The notes below the pieces were generated by a model. The model saw only the letters and a program-made list of their open reading frames with translations, was not told the DNA's origin and searched no databases. The translations under genes were made by a program, and so were the position numbers. Positions 1 to 8,084 of a DNA stretch of 35,135 nucleotides are shown piece by piece. Within the stretch, counting starts at the first letter, position 1. Every line of letters starts with the position of its first letter. Source of the stretch: Verrucomicrobiales bacterium (GTDB lineage: Bacteria > Verrucomicrobiota > Verrucomicrobiia > Limisphaerales > SXTU01); the NCBI GenBank assembly GCA_005791875.1, contig SXTU01000312.1, forward strand, positions 1 to 35,135, written 5' to 3'.

Positions 1-974
1 AGCCAGCGCAGTTCCGCCAGCTTGGCAGTGATGGCTTCGGCCAGGACTTTGTGACCTTCCGCCAGCAGGTGCGAACCGTCGGAGTAAACTGACTTCGCGT
101 CGCGCCCCGTAAGCGTGGCCTTCATCGAGACGAAGCCCACGCCGTCGCCGCAGAGCGCGCCGCACAACGCATCGAGGCCGTTATCATCCGGGGTTGCGCC
201 GGCGGCCTTCAAATCAGTCGTGGCCTGCGCCACGAGCAGCACGCGGACGCCGCCCTGTCGCGCCTGCGCAACACTGTCGGCGGTCTGACGGCGGACCCGC
301 TCATTCCACGCGCGCTGCGTGTCGGCGTTCAACGAGGCTTTCACCTCGGCGTCGGCGTCGCTGGCGGCGCGCTGGTTGCGGACACTGGCGGGGAGCCACT
401 CCCAATACACCCTCTCCTGCTTCATCTCGTGGAGCCGGCGGATGACGAGGCTCTTCATCAGCCAGTTTCGCGGATGCCAGCCGCGGAACTCCTCGCGCCG
501 CCGCCCCTCGCGCTCGTCCTCGTATTCGTTCGAGTCGTTGACGTGCAGGATGACGAGGCTGGGCTGATACTTGAGCGCCTGTTCGAGGACGAGTTGCTTG
601 CGCCGTGCGCCGTAGCCGGGGACGGACAGGTTGAAACTCTCGGCCTTCACCCCACGCGCGCGAAGCTGTTCGGCGAGCTGCCCTGTGTAGGAACTCGCCA
701 CACTCTTCCCGCGCGCCACGGAGTCGCCGATGACGAAGACGCGGAATGTGTCCGCCGGACGTTCGCGAGTGAACTGCTGCGGGAAGAAGCGCCGCCCGCC
801 CGCGCGCTCCAAGCGCACGGTGCCGTCCGCGTGCCCCACGAAGCCGGAGGTCGGATGATAGCCGTAGTCGAAACGCCCCGACATGCTGCGGGCGAAGAAC
901 ACGCGCACCACCAGCTCCGCGCCGACGAGCAGCGCGAGGCAGAGGAGGAAGGGTTTGGTGGCACCGGGTTTCAT
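1..974 (-). CDS. SGNH/GDSL-type hydrolase, membrane-anchored (3' end beyond window)
   Basis: Read on the minus strand from ATG at 974; the frame is open to the window edge, so about 324 residues are visible and the C-terminus is missing. The N-terminus is a hydrophobic anchor or signal (FLLCLALLVGAELVVRVFF). The SGNH serine lies in VIGDSVARG (G83-D84-S85) and the catalytic Asp/His pair in DGSH (D299, H302), both visible. Between them are NLSVPGYGARRKQ (block II-like Gly) and HVNDSNEY (block III-like Asn). SGNH hydrolases act as esterases or as O-acetyl transferases beside MBOAT proteins (AlgI/AlgJ-type). It lies 178 bp downstream of the MBOAT gene on the same strand, so O-acylation of a surface glycan is the likely job; the acyl group and acceptor are unknown. 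The gap to the MBOAT gene holds a palindromic repeat. Confidence 0.85.
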   Translation of the reverse strand, partial: MKPGATKPFLLCLALLVGAELVVRVFFARSMSGRFDYGYHPTSGFVGHADGTVRLERAGGRRFFPQQFTRERPADTFRVFVIGDSVARGKSVASSYTGQLAEQLRARGVKAESFNLSVPGYGARRKQLVLEQALKYQPSLVILHVNDSNEYEDEREGRRREEFRGWHPRNWLMKSLVIRRLHEMKQERVYWEWLPASVRNQRAASDADAEVKASLNADTQRAWNERVRRQTADSVAQARQGGVRVLLVAQATTDLKAAGATPDDNGLDALCGALCGDGVGFVSMKATLTGRDAKSVYSDGSHLLAEGHKVLAEAITAKLAELRW

Positions 975-1007
975 GCGCTGACCCGCCTCGGATTAGAGCC
1001 GGGGAAA

Positions 1008-1096
1008 GTATTCAGTATCCAGTGTTCAGTGTTCAGCGGCGCAAGGCAGCATTGCGGCTGCCGCTGGCTGTATACTGAACACTGGATACTGAATAC
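1008..1096. repeat. Palindromic heptad-repeat element, CAGTRTY family (copy 1, intergenic)
   Basis: The left arm 1008-1036 is a run of 7-nt units (cagtatc, cagtgtt, cagtgtt). The right arm 1068-1096 is the complementary run (ctgtata, ctgaaca, ctggata, ctgaata). The 29-nt arms pair at 27 of 29 positions across a 31-nt loop. The element fills the gap between the MBOAT stop codon and the SGNH start, so it would lie in the operon transcript as a strong hairpin. The same unit family recurs inside a coding region at 11602-11697. Confidence 0.9.
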
Positions 1097-1152
1097 TCGC
1101 AGCTCCGCCTCCTCACCTCGGCGGCTACAAGATTGAGTGACAGGGAGGCGCA

Positions 1153-2790
1153 TCAGAACTGGAAGTAAATGAACTCCTGCTCGCTCACCGCCGAGCTGGC
1201 GACAGCGAGGAACAGCACGGTGAACGCCAGACCGCGCGCAGGCCAGGGCCAGTCGGGCAGCTCGACTTCATCGCGGGCGTGGCGCGTGGCCCATTGCAGG
1301 AGAATGAGCGGAATCGCGTGCAGCGCGAGCCAGAGCGCGGGTTTCACCCAGGCATCGGCGACGGGTGACCAGTTGATGAAGGCGGCGAACCAGTTGCCGA
1401 GCACGGCGAGATTCGGCGCGCGGAAGATGGCCCAGCCGATGAGGGTGAAGGCGAACATGAGCGCGATGGCGCAAGTCGCCTGCCCCCTCACCCCGGCCCT
1501 CTCCCCCGTTGGGGGCGAGGGAGAAGACTTGTCGCTCGCACGCTCCTGAGAATCCGGGGCGGTCTCCAGGTTTCGCAGCCACGGGACAAGGCGGTAGAGC
1601 GTGAGCAGCGCGGCGTGATAAGCGCCCCACAGCACGAAAATCCAACTCGCGCCGTGCCAGAGGCCGGCAAGGAGCATGGCAATCCAGAGGTTGCCCAGCG
1701 TGCGTGCGGTGCCGGCGCGGTTGCCGCCGAGCGGGATGTAAACGTAGTCGCGGAACCACGCGGAGAGCGTGATGTGCCAGCGCGTCCAGAAGTCCGACGG
1801 CCCGCGCGCGGCGTAGGGGAAACGGAAGTTCGAGTTGAGATGGATGCCCAGCAGCCGCGCCGAGCCGCGCGCGAGGTCCGTGTAGCCGGAGAAGTCGCCG
1901 TAGATTTGGAATGCGAACGCGACGACACCGAGCAACGCCCACGGCGCGTTCAGTTCCGCCTGGCCGTTGAAGACGTGGTTGGCGAGCAGGGCGCAGTTGT
2001 CGGCCACGAAGATTTTCTTGAACAGGCCGATGAGCAACAGGCGCAGGCCGCGATGGATGTGCTCCCACGCGAACTCGGCAGCCTTGGTGAACTGCGGGAG
2101 CAGATCGTTGGGCCGCTCGATGGGGCCGGCGACGAGCTGCGGGAAGAAGGAGAGGTAGGCGGCGAAGGTCAGGAGATCGCGCGCGGGTTGCGCCTTGCCG
2201 CGATAGATGTCCACCGAGTAGGCGATGGACTGGAAGGTGTAGAACGAGATGGCGACGGGCAGGATGATGGTCGGGAGCATCCAGCCGGGCGCGAAGCCGA
2301 GCTGGCCCGCGAGCGACAGCAGCGAGTCCGCGAAGAAGTTGAAGTATTTGAAGAAGCCCAGGACGGCGAGGTTGGTGAGGATGCTGAGGAGGAGGAAGGC
2401 GCGGCGTTGTGCGGCCTCGGGCTTCCGCCAAAGAAACTCGTAGGTGGCGGTGAAGAGCAGAGGGAAAGCGGCGGCGGTGCCGAGGATCCAAGTTTGCACC
2501 GCGCCGGACTTGTCGGTGAAGGCGGCGCAACCCGCGAGCCACAGCAGCGGCAGCACCGCCGCGCCAAAGACCTGTTTCACCGGCGCTCGCTCGCCGACGA
2601 TGGCGCGGCCGCAGTAGTAATCAATGCACGTTGAGGTCAGCAGCAGCGCCAAGAAGCGCACATCCCAAACGCCGTAGAAGACGTAGCTCGTGATGAGCAA
2701 CAGCGTCATCCGCCCGCGCAGCGGGAGCCGCCAGTAGAGCAGCACGACGCCGAGCAGGAAGAGCGGGTATTGCCAGGAGGTGAAGGACAC
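1153..2790 (-). CDS. MBOAT family membrane-bound O-acyltransferase (AlgI-like)
   Basis: This 545-residue polytopic membrane protein starts at GTG 2790, six bases after the O-methyltransferase stop. The N-terminus (SWQYPLFLLGVVLLYWRLPL) is typical of AlgI/DltB-like MBOATs. The family signature is clear: SDFWTRWHITLSAWFRDYVYIPLGGNR, then LWHGASWIFVLWGAYHA with the conserved membrane histidine. Such proteins move an acyl group, usually acetyl, across the membrane onto extracellular polysaccharide, normally with an SGNH partner, which follows here. A short proline/glycine-rich segment (SPSPPTGERAGVRG) in the loop before the last membrane helices is encoded by a palindromic repeat and is probably an in-frame insertion. 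The acceptor glycan is unknown. Confidence 0.93.
   Translation of the reverse strand: MSFTSWQYPLFLLGVVLLYWRLPLRGRMTLLLITSYVFYGVWDVRFLALLLTSTCIDYYCGRAIVGERAPVKQVFGAAVLPLLWLAGCAAFTDKSGAVQTWILGTAAAFPLLFTATYEFLWRKPEAAQRRAFLLLSILTNLAVLGFFKYFNFFADSLLSLAGQLGFAPGWMLPTIILPVAISFYTFQSIAYSVDIYRGKAQPARDLLTFAAYLSFFPQLVAGPIERPNDLLPQFTKAAEFAWEHIHRGLRLLLIGLFKKIFVADNCALLANHVFNGQAELNAPWALLGVVAFAFQIYGDFSGYTDLARGSARLLGIHLNSNFRFPYAARGPSDFWTRWHITLSAWFRDYVYIPLGGNRAGTARTLGNLWIAMLLAGLWHGASWIFVLWGAYHAALLTLYRLVPWLRNLETAPDSQERASDKSSPSPPTGERAGVRGQATCAIALMFAFTLIGWAIFRAPNLAVLGNWFAAFINWSPVADAWVKPALWLALHAIPLILLQWATRHARDEVELPDWPWPARGLAFTVLFLAVASSAVSEQEFIYFQF
1480..1530. repeat. Palindromic element inside the MBOAT reading frame
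   Basis: The core 1497-1521 folds as ccctc(t)ccccc - gtt - ggggg(c)gaggg. On the coding (minus) strand it is read as SPSPPTGERAGVRG, a hydrophilic peptide in a loop between membrane helices and unlike the flanking MBOAT sequence. The frame continues undisturbed on both sides. From memory, similar SPSPPxGERAGVRG peptides occur in unrelated proteins of other bacteria; this was not checked. Confidence 0.7.
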
Positions 2791-2796
2791 GGCGCG

Positions 2797-3810
2797 CTAC
2801 GCTGCCTTGCGGCAGTCATAGACGAAGCGCAGGAATGACGCTTCGCCCCGAGGGAGGAAAGATTTGCCGATGATGGCCGTGACGACCTTGCGCAGCGGCT
2901 TGTTCCGCAGGCAGGCACGCGCGAGCGGGGAGATGTGCTCGGTGCTGTCCCACGCGATGCGGAAGCGCGCCGCGAGAAAGTCATGGAGGTCGGCGACGAG
3001 GCCCTTGGACTCGACGACGCCCGCGCCGTGGCTCTTGCGGTTGCAGGAGTAGAACTGCGCCGCGCACTTCTCCAGCACATCACAATACCGCTCGACCTGC
3101 GGACGCGTCATCTCCTGCATGGACTGCTGGTTCATCGCGAGGTCGAAGCGCAGCTTTTCCAGCGCGGCGACGCGCGTTTGCGGCAGGAGATAAACGTGGC
3201 CGGGCTTCAAGTTGTCCAGGTCGCCATTCTCGCCGCGCACGAGGTGCACGCGGTCAGCGCCGAGGTGCAGCGTGAGGAAGACACCTTGGAAGAAAAGCGT
3301 TTCCTCGAGGTCGCAGATGACGTAGCTGATCTCCGGGTTGAACTGCTGGCACATCAGCGCAAGACCACCGTAGCCGCCGCCGATTTCCAGCAGGCGCTTC
3401 GGACCAGTGCGCGGCAGGAAGCCGTGGGTGAAGAGGTCGCTCACCACGAGAGCGTAGCGGAGAATGCCGCTGTTGAGCCGGCCATGCGGCGTGTCCACGC
3501 CGATTCCCCCGGGAGGCTCACAGGGCTGAAGGCCGCCAAGGTGCGGCAGCAGATCCTCATATTCTGCGAGCACCGACCGGCGCAGACGGTTGGGAATGAA
3601 ATGGTAGCTGCTGTAGATGTCTCCCGTGAGATGCCACGTGTGATGGCGGATTAACTTCAACTCGTGGTCGGGCAGCGTGTGGACGTAGGAGGAGAAGCGG
3701 TTGTAGTCGAGCCAGTAGTCGGAGGGCGAGAGCACGCCGGCGGGCTGTGCCTTGCGATGCGCGAGTTCGGCGGTGATGAACTCCTTGAGGTGATCGAACG
3801 AAACGCTCAT
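2797..3810 (-). CDS. Putative sugar O-methyltransferase (class I SAM-dependent)
   Basis: 337 residues. The SAM-binding glycine loop is LLEIGGGYGGLALM near residues 138-150, followed by a motif II-like acidic stretch (SYVICDLEETLFFQGVFL). The overall pattern matches the family annotated as putative sugar O-methyltransferase found in polysaccharide clusters. Its ATG overlaps the stop of the upstream ABC transporter by four bases (ATGA), and its TAG lies six bases before the MBOAT start, so all are probably translated together. The likely role is methylating a sugar residue of the exported glycan. The exact substrate and position are not readable. Confidence 0.82.
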   Translation of the reverse strand: MSVSFDHLKEFITAELAHRKAQPAGVLSPSDYWLDYNRFSSYVHTLPDHELKLIRHHTWHLTGDIYSSYHFIPNRLRRSVLAEYEDLLPHLGGLQPCEPPGGIGVDTPHGRLNSGILRYALVVSDLFTHGFLPRTGPKRLLEIGGGYGGLALMCQQFNPEISYVICDLEETLFFQGVFLTLHLGADRVHLVRGENGDLDNLKPGHVYLLPQTRVAALEKLRFDLAMNQQSMQEMTRPQVERYCDVLEKCAAQFYSCNRKSHGAGVVESKGLVADLHDFLAARFRIAWDSTEHISPLARACLRNKPLRKVVTAIIGKSFLPRGEASFLRFVYDCRKAA

Positions 3811-5699
3811 ACGGGTGATGCTGCGGTGGTCGTGGGTTTGGTTTCCAAGCCTTGTCGGCGGGCCATGCTGGCGAACAGGCCACCGCGCGCAAGCAGTTCG
3901 TCGAAGCGGCCTTGCTGGACGATGCGCCCGTCCACAAGGACCAGAATGCGGTCCATGTTGGCGAGCGTGGAAAGCCGGTGCGCGACGCAGACGACGGTGC
4001 GGTTCTGCTCCAGCTTCTCGATGGCAGCCTGCACCTCAGCCTCGGACTGCGAGTCGAGCGCGGACGTGGCCTCGTCGAGCACGAGGATGGGCGCGTTGCG
4101 GACGAAGGCGCGGGCGATGGCGAGCCGCTGGCGCTGGCCACCGGAGAGAAGCTCGCCGCGCTCGCCGACGCGGGTCTCGTAGCCCTGCGGCTGCTGGAGG
4201 ATGAACTCGTGCGCGTTGGCGGCGCGGGCGGCGGCTTCGATCTCCTCGCGCGTCGCACCGGTCTTGCCGCGCGCGATGTTCTCGGCGATGGACTCGTCGA
4301 AGAGGACAATCTCTTGGCTCACGAGCGCCATCTGGCGGCGGAGGTCGGCGAGCGCAACCTCGCGCACGTCCACGCCATCGAGCTTGATGGCCCCGCTGGT
4401 CGGGTCGTAGAAGCGGAAGAGGAGATTGACCAACGAGCTTTTGCCGGAGCCGCTCTCGCCTGCGATGCCGAGCTTGAATCCGCGCGGGATGGTGAGGCTC
4501 ACGTCGTTGAGCACCGGCTTGTCGCCGTAGCTGAAGATGACGTTCTCCAGCGTGATGGCGGTGTTGAAGGCGGCAAGTGGTTTCGGCGCGGCGGGTTCCT
4601 TCACCGTCGGCTGCTCGGCGAGCACTTGTGCGAGGCGGTCCACGCCCACACTGGTCTCACGGAAAAGGACGTGAATCGCGCCGAGCTTCTTGATGGGGTT
4701 GAAGAGCAATACGACGCCGGTGAGGAAGCCCACGAGGTCCGGGATGCTGGTCTGGTTGTAGAAGATGAGCACGACCAGCGCGCCGAGGCCGAGCATCGAG
4801 ATGGTCTCGATCAGCGGGTTCACCAGCTCCTTGGCCTGCGTGATCTTCATGCTGTGCGTGACCTGCTGGGTGTTGAACTCGGCGTAGCGCTTGAGCTGCG
4901 CGTCCTCCATGCCGAACGCCTTCACCACGCGGATGCTGGACATGGCCTCCACCAGCAGGCTGGCCTGCGAGACGATGGCGCTGGTCACACCGACATTGGC
5001 GCGGCGGACTTTCTTGCCCAGCACGGCGAGCGGAATGATGCAGAGCGGCACGAACACAAGGATGAGCAGAGTCAGCTTCACGTTCACCAACAGCAGGCCG
5101 ATGGTGAGGAAGAGGATCGTCACCGGCTCCTTGGTGAGGTCGGCGAAGCCGAGGATCATGCAACGGTGCAGCGCGGAGGTGTCGCCGTTGATGCGCGTGA
5201 GCAAGTCGCCGGTGGTGGCGCGCTGGTGATAGGCGAGCGAGAGGTTTTGCAGCTTGGCCAGCACGTCCACGCGGAGATCGCGGATGAAGCGGTAGCTCAC
5301 CCAGCTTGTGCAGTAGGTGCTCAAGTAGCCGAGAAAACCGCGCAGTCCGACGAGCAGCGGCAGGAACAACAGGCCGCCAAAGATCTGTTGCCCGTCCAAG
5401 CCGCGGCCCGTGCGCGGAAGCCACGGGTCAATGCCCTGGTCGGTTGCCTGCTTGAGATCCTTCAGCGCGACCCGGGCGGAATCGGCGAAGGGAAGGTTAA
5501 GTCGGGAGAGCTTGTCGGTGTCCTGCGCCTCAACTTTGGGCTTGGAATCCAGCCGCTCGAACAGCGTCTGTGTCGCCCAGATGAAGCTCGCGTTAGACAG
5601 GCCGAACAGCACGCCCAGCAGGATGCCCGCAAGCATCCGCGTCCAATACCGGCGCAGGTAAGGCCAGCCGAAATGGACGATGTTGGCGATGTGCTGCAT
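3807..5699 (-). CDS. ABC exporter, fused permease/ATPase (MsbA-like)
   Basis: 630 residues from ATG 5699. A longer frame exists upstream, but it would overlap the divergent gene at 5785 and is low-complexity, so MQHIANIVHFGWPYL is preferred as the start. Residues 1-350 form the six-helix ABC membrane domain, with an unusually long loop between the first two helices. The nucleotide-binding domain is complete: Walker A GESGSGKSS, Q-loop LVSQE, signature LLSGGQRQR, Walker B ILVLDEATSALD, H-loop AHRLST. This is the lipid/glycolipid exporter type, working as a homodimer in the inner membrane. It is the first gene of a four-gene set with O-methyltransferase, MBOAT and SGNH genes, suggesting export of a lipid-linked saccharide. 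Calling it msbA itself is not justified. Confidence 0.92.
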   Translation of the reverse strand: MQHIANIVHFGWPYLRRYWTRMLAGILLGVLFGLSNASFIWATQTLFERLDSKPKVEAQDTDKLSRLNLPFADSARVALKDLKQATDQGIDPWLPRTGRGLDGQQIFGGLLFLPLLVGLRGFLGYLSTYCTSWVSYRFIRDLRVDVLAKLQNLSLAYHQRATTGDLLTRINGDTSALHRCMILGFADLTKEPVTILFLTIGLLLVNVKLTLLILVFVPLCIIPLAVLGKKVRRANVGVTSAIVSQASLLVEAMSSIRVVKAFGMEDAQLKRYAEFNTQQVTHSMKITQAKELVNPLIETISMLGLGALVVLIFYNQTSIPDLVGFLTGVVLLFNPIKKLGAIHVLFRETSVGVDRLAQVLAEQPTVKEPAAPKPLAAFNTAITLENVIFSYGDKPVLNDVSLTIPRGFKLGIAGESGSGKSSLVNLLFRFYDPTSGAIKLDGVDVREVALADLRRQMALVSQEIVLFDESIAENIARGKTGATREEIEAAARAANAHEFILQQPQGYETRVGERGELLSGGQRQRLAIARAFVRNAPILVLDEATSALDSQSEAEVQAAIEKLEQNRTVVCVAHRLSTLANMDRILVLVDGRIVQQGRFDELLARGGLFASMARRQGLETKPTTTAASPV

Positions 5700-5784
5700 G
5701 TGCGCGTCAGTGTTGGCGGAGGCGGAGCGGAGTTCAACAAGATTGGCTTTGCGCGCTGCTGTGGGATGCGCTTTCCTGCCCGGC

Positions 5785-6936
5785 ATGAAGACCTTGTCCG
5801 CCGTTGCGTTCGCCGCCGTCTTTTCGCTTTGCCTCGGCGTGTCCGCCGCCGAGGTCCGGGTCCAGCGCGCACCCGCCGGGGCGCTCCAGCCGCAGGCAAT
5901 CATGGACGCGAGCGGCGCGCTGCACCTCGTCTTTCTCAAGGGCGACCCAAAGACGAGCGATGTCTTCTACGCACGGCGTGAGCCGGGCAAGACTGAGTTC
6001 GCCGCGCCGCTGCGCGTGAACAGCCAGCCCGGCAGCGCGATCGCCGCAGGGACAATTCGCGGCGCGCAGTTTGCGCTGGGCAAGGGTGGCCGCGTCCACG
6101 TTGTCTGGAATGGTTCCGGCCAGGCCACGCCGAAACCGCCGACACAGAGCATGCCGTTGCTCTACAGCCGCATCAACGACCCCCGCACAGCATTCGAGCC
6201 GCAGCGCAACCTCATCAACTCCACACTGCATCTCGACGGCGGGGGGACAGTGGCCGCCGACAAGGACGGCAACGTCTATGCACTCTGGCACGGCTTGCCC
6301 GAGGGCAGCCCGGCGGGCGAGGTGGGCCGCGCCGTTTTCCTCGCGCGGTCGAAGGACGACGGGAAGACCTTCGAGCGTGAACGCGAGGTCAGCCCCGAGG
6401 CCAGCGGCGCCTGCGGCTGTTGTGGGATGCGGGCCTTCGTGGACGGGCAGGGAAACATCTTCGCACTCTTCCGCACCTCCTCGACGGCGCTCGATCGCGA
6501 CATGATGCTGCTCGTCTCCAGCGACCGCGGCGAGCGCTTCAAGGGCGACTACGTCCACCGCTGGCGCGTCGGCCAGTGTCCGATGAGCAGCGAGTTCTTC
6601 ACCGAGGCGGGCGGGCGTGTGTTCGGGGCGTGGGAGACGGCGGGGCCGATCCAGTTCGCGGCGCTCGACGCCAAGACCGTGAAGGCCGCGCCTGCGTCCG
6701 GCCCGATGGCGATGGCCAAGGGCAAGCACCCTGTTCTCGCCGTGAGCAAGTCCGGCGAGACGCTCGTGGTCTGGGTTGAAGGCACTGGCTGGCAGCGCGG
6801 TGGCGCAGTGGCCTGGCAGTTGTTTGGCTTGGACGGAAAGCCCGCTGGCCAGCCGCAGCGCCGCGACGGCGTCCCTGTCTGGGGCACGGCGGCGGCGGTG
6901 GCCGAGCGGGACGGCAGTTTCACCGTGCTCTACTGA
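5785..6936 (+). CDS. Exported sialidase-like (BNR/beta-propeller) protein
   Basis: 383 residues from ATG 5785, chosen because it begins a clear signal peptide (MKTLSAVAFAAVFSLCLGVSA, cleavage after AxA-like SAA). The rest looks like a sialidase-fold propeller. There are BNR/Asp-box-like repeats, for example LARSKDDGKTFERER and VSSDRGERF, and alternating GNVYALWHG / GNIFALFR blades. A CGCCGM motif sits in the middle. Hydrolase activity is uncertain because the arginine triad of true sialidases cannot be assigned. It is divergent from the ABC transporter gene with an 85-bp gap that should hold both promoters. It is unrelated in close sequence to the second sialidase at 23731-24786. Confidence 0.8.
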   Translation: MKTLSAVAFAAVFSLCLGVSAAEVRVQRAPAGALQPQAIMDASGALHLVFLKGDPKTSDVFYARREPGKTEFAAPLRVNSQPGSAIAAGTIRGAQFALGKGGRVHVVWNGSGQATPKPPTQSMPLLYSRINDPRTAFEPQRNLINSTLHLDGGGTVAADKDGNVYALWHGLPEGSPAGEVGRAVFLARSKDDGKTFEREREVSPEASGACGCCGMRAFVDGQGNIFALFRTSSTALDRDMMLLVSSDRGERFKGDYVHRWRVGQCPMSSEFFTEAGGRVFGAWETAGPIQFAALDAKTVKAAPASGPMAMAKGKHPVLAVSKSGETLVVWVEGTGWQRGGAVAWQLFGLDGKPAGQPQRRDGVPVWGTAAAVAERDGSFTVLY

Positions 6937-6948
6937 CCAAGGCGGACG

Positions 6949-6978
6949 TTGACACCCCCTCGCCGCCCCGTTAATTAT
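6949..6978 (+). promoter_or_regulatory. Candidate sigma-70 promoter for the coiled-coil gene
   Basis: A perfect -35 box ttgaca at 6949-6954 is followed after 18 bases by aattat at 6973-6978 (four of six consensus). Transcription would start about 25 bases before the ATG at 7011. It is a pattern match only. Confidence 0.45.
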
Positions 6979-7010
6979 CCTCTTCGACTTAACCGAACGA
7001 CCCAATCCCA

Positions 7011-7799
7011 ATGCTCGCACTCCGACTGATCCTCTTCTTGGTCATTGCAGCCAGCGCCGGCGTCATCACCGTTGGCGAACTCAAGCTCAAGCCGCTCCTC
7101 GACGAACTGAAGGACAAGGAGAAAAAGGTCGCGGAAGAACTGGGCAAGGAAAAGCAGGAGAGCACCAAGCAGAAGGACCGGGCAATGAAGGCCGAGCTGG
7201 ATGCCGCCGCCAAGTTGGACGCCTTGAACAACTCCCAGAAGGCCGAGGCCGACGCGAAGACGGCTGCCGATGCAGAGAAGGCCAAAGCCGCCGCCGCCGC
7301 GCAGGAGACCAACAAGGCCAAGCAGGAGACCGAGGCAGTCAAGATCCAGAGCGCCGAATACTTCGACCTTCAAAAGCTGGGCCTGACGCCTCCGATCATC
7401 CGGCGCATCAACACCGAGCTACCCCAGAAGACCAACGAGCTGAACACGCTCAAGCGGGAGCAGCAGTTGATCAACGTCCAGCTCGTCAAGACGTCCGGCG
7501 AACTTAAAGCGCTGCTAAATCCGAAAGGTGCCGTGGCGCTCCCAGCCGGACTCATCGGCAAGGTGACCGCAGTGGACCCCAAGTGGGACTTCGTCTTGCT
7601 GGACATCGGCGCCAACCACGGCTTGCTCCAGAATGGCGAATTGAGCATCAGCCGCGAAGGCAAGCTCATCGCCCGCGTCAAAGTCGCGAAGGTGGACACC
7701 GACTACGCCATCGCCAACGTGATGTCCGGTTTCAAGAAGAGCGAGATTCGTGAGGGCGACGCCGTGCTCACTCCTTCGTCCACCGTCCTGCCTCCTTAG
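7011..7799 (+). CDS. Membrane-anchored coiled-coil protein with C-terminal barrel-like domain
   Basis: 262 residues. The N-terminal helix (LALRLILFLVIAASAGVITVG) is a signal anchor. Residues about 27-115 are a long Lys/Glu/Ala-rich coiled coil (ELKDKEKKVAEELGKEK, then alanine-rich KAEADAKTAADAEKAK). A linker with a second short coil follows (NELNTLKREQQLI). The last 95 residues (GLIGKVTAVDPKWDFVLLDIGANHGLLQNGELSI...) look like the small beta-barrel of MreC/FlgT-C type proteins. It is probably periplasmic and structural or envelope-linked. I do not recognise a named family. The small lipoprotein gene follows within 7 bp, so the two are likely co-transcribed. No Shine-Dalgarno is visible. Confidence 0.8.
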   Translation: MLALRLILFLVIAASAGVITVGELKLKPLLDELKDKEKKVAEELGKEKQESTKQKDRAMKAELDAAAKLDALNNSQKAEADAKTAADAEKAKAAAAAQETNKAKQETEAVKIQSAEYFDLQKLGLTPPIIRRINTELPQKTNELNTLKREQQLINVQLVKTSGELKALLNPKGAVALPAGLIGKVTAVDPKWDFVLLDIGANHGLLQNGELSISREGKLIARVKVAKVDTDYAIANVMSGFKKSEIREGDAVLTPSSTVLPP

Positions 7800-7806
7800 A
7801 AGTGAC

Positions 7807-7983
7807 ATGAATCCGCGCCTGCTCAAACTCGGTCGCCGCCTCCTTGCCGCCTTCGCCCTCGGTGGCGCGCTGCTGGTCTCCGGCTGCGGCACGACCGAGC
7901 CGGACAACCAGTCCTCCCGTCCGTGGAACTCCCCGAAAGGCTGGGAGAGCGGCGTGCCGGGCATGCTCTACGACCGCCGGTGA
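7807..7983 (+). CDS. Small lipoprotein with RPWN motif
   Basis: 58 residues. The N-terminus has two basic segments, a hydrophobic stretch (LLAAFALGGALLVSGC) and a lipobox VSGC at about residue 27, so it should be a lipoprotein with only about 30 mature residues. The mature part contains SSRPWNSPKGWESG and ends GMLYDRR. The RPWN-P-WE-G pattern resembles very short lipoproteins I associate with Verrucomicrobia, from memory. Start ATG 7807 is seven bases after the stop of the coiled-coil gene. Function unknown; an envelope or periplasmic partner of the upstream protein is possible. Confidence 0.72.
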   Translation: MNPRLLKLGRRLLAAFALGGALLVSGCGTTEPDNQSSRPWNSPKGWESGVPGMLYDRR

Positions 7984-7989
7984 CCGTGC

Positions 7990-8008
7990 CGGCGACTTCC
8001 AGTCGCCG
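7990..8008 (+). terminator. Hairpin after the lipoprotein gene
   Basis: Perfect 8-bp stem cggcgact / agtcgccg with loop tcc, seven bases after the lipoprotein stop. There is no clear U-run, so it may be a terminator, a transcript-stabilising hairpin, or one more small palindromic repeat. Confidence 0.4.
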
Positions 8009-8084
8009 CTTCCGCTGCCGGGGCGAGCCTTCCGGTGCAACCCGAAACTTCCCTTCGACCGCAAAGGCGTGTTAAGTCGCGCCC

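Noticed and set aside
971-1153. Small protein overlapping the MBOAT stop (ATGA at 1153)
   Set aside because: Nearly all of its sequence is the palindromic heptad element and it has no recognisable domain; treated as intergenic.
5700-5939. 80-residue N-terminal extension of the ABC transporter
   Set aside because: It would overlap the signal peptide of the divergent exported gene and has no membrane-domain character; the start at 5699 fits the family.
3852-5981. Long plus-strand open frame of about 700 codons opposite the ABC transporter
   Set aside because: It mirrors the codon pattern of the true gene in GC-rich DNA; the opposite strand has all ABC motifs in order.
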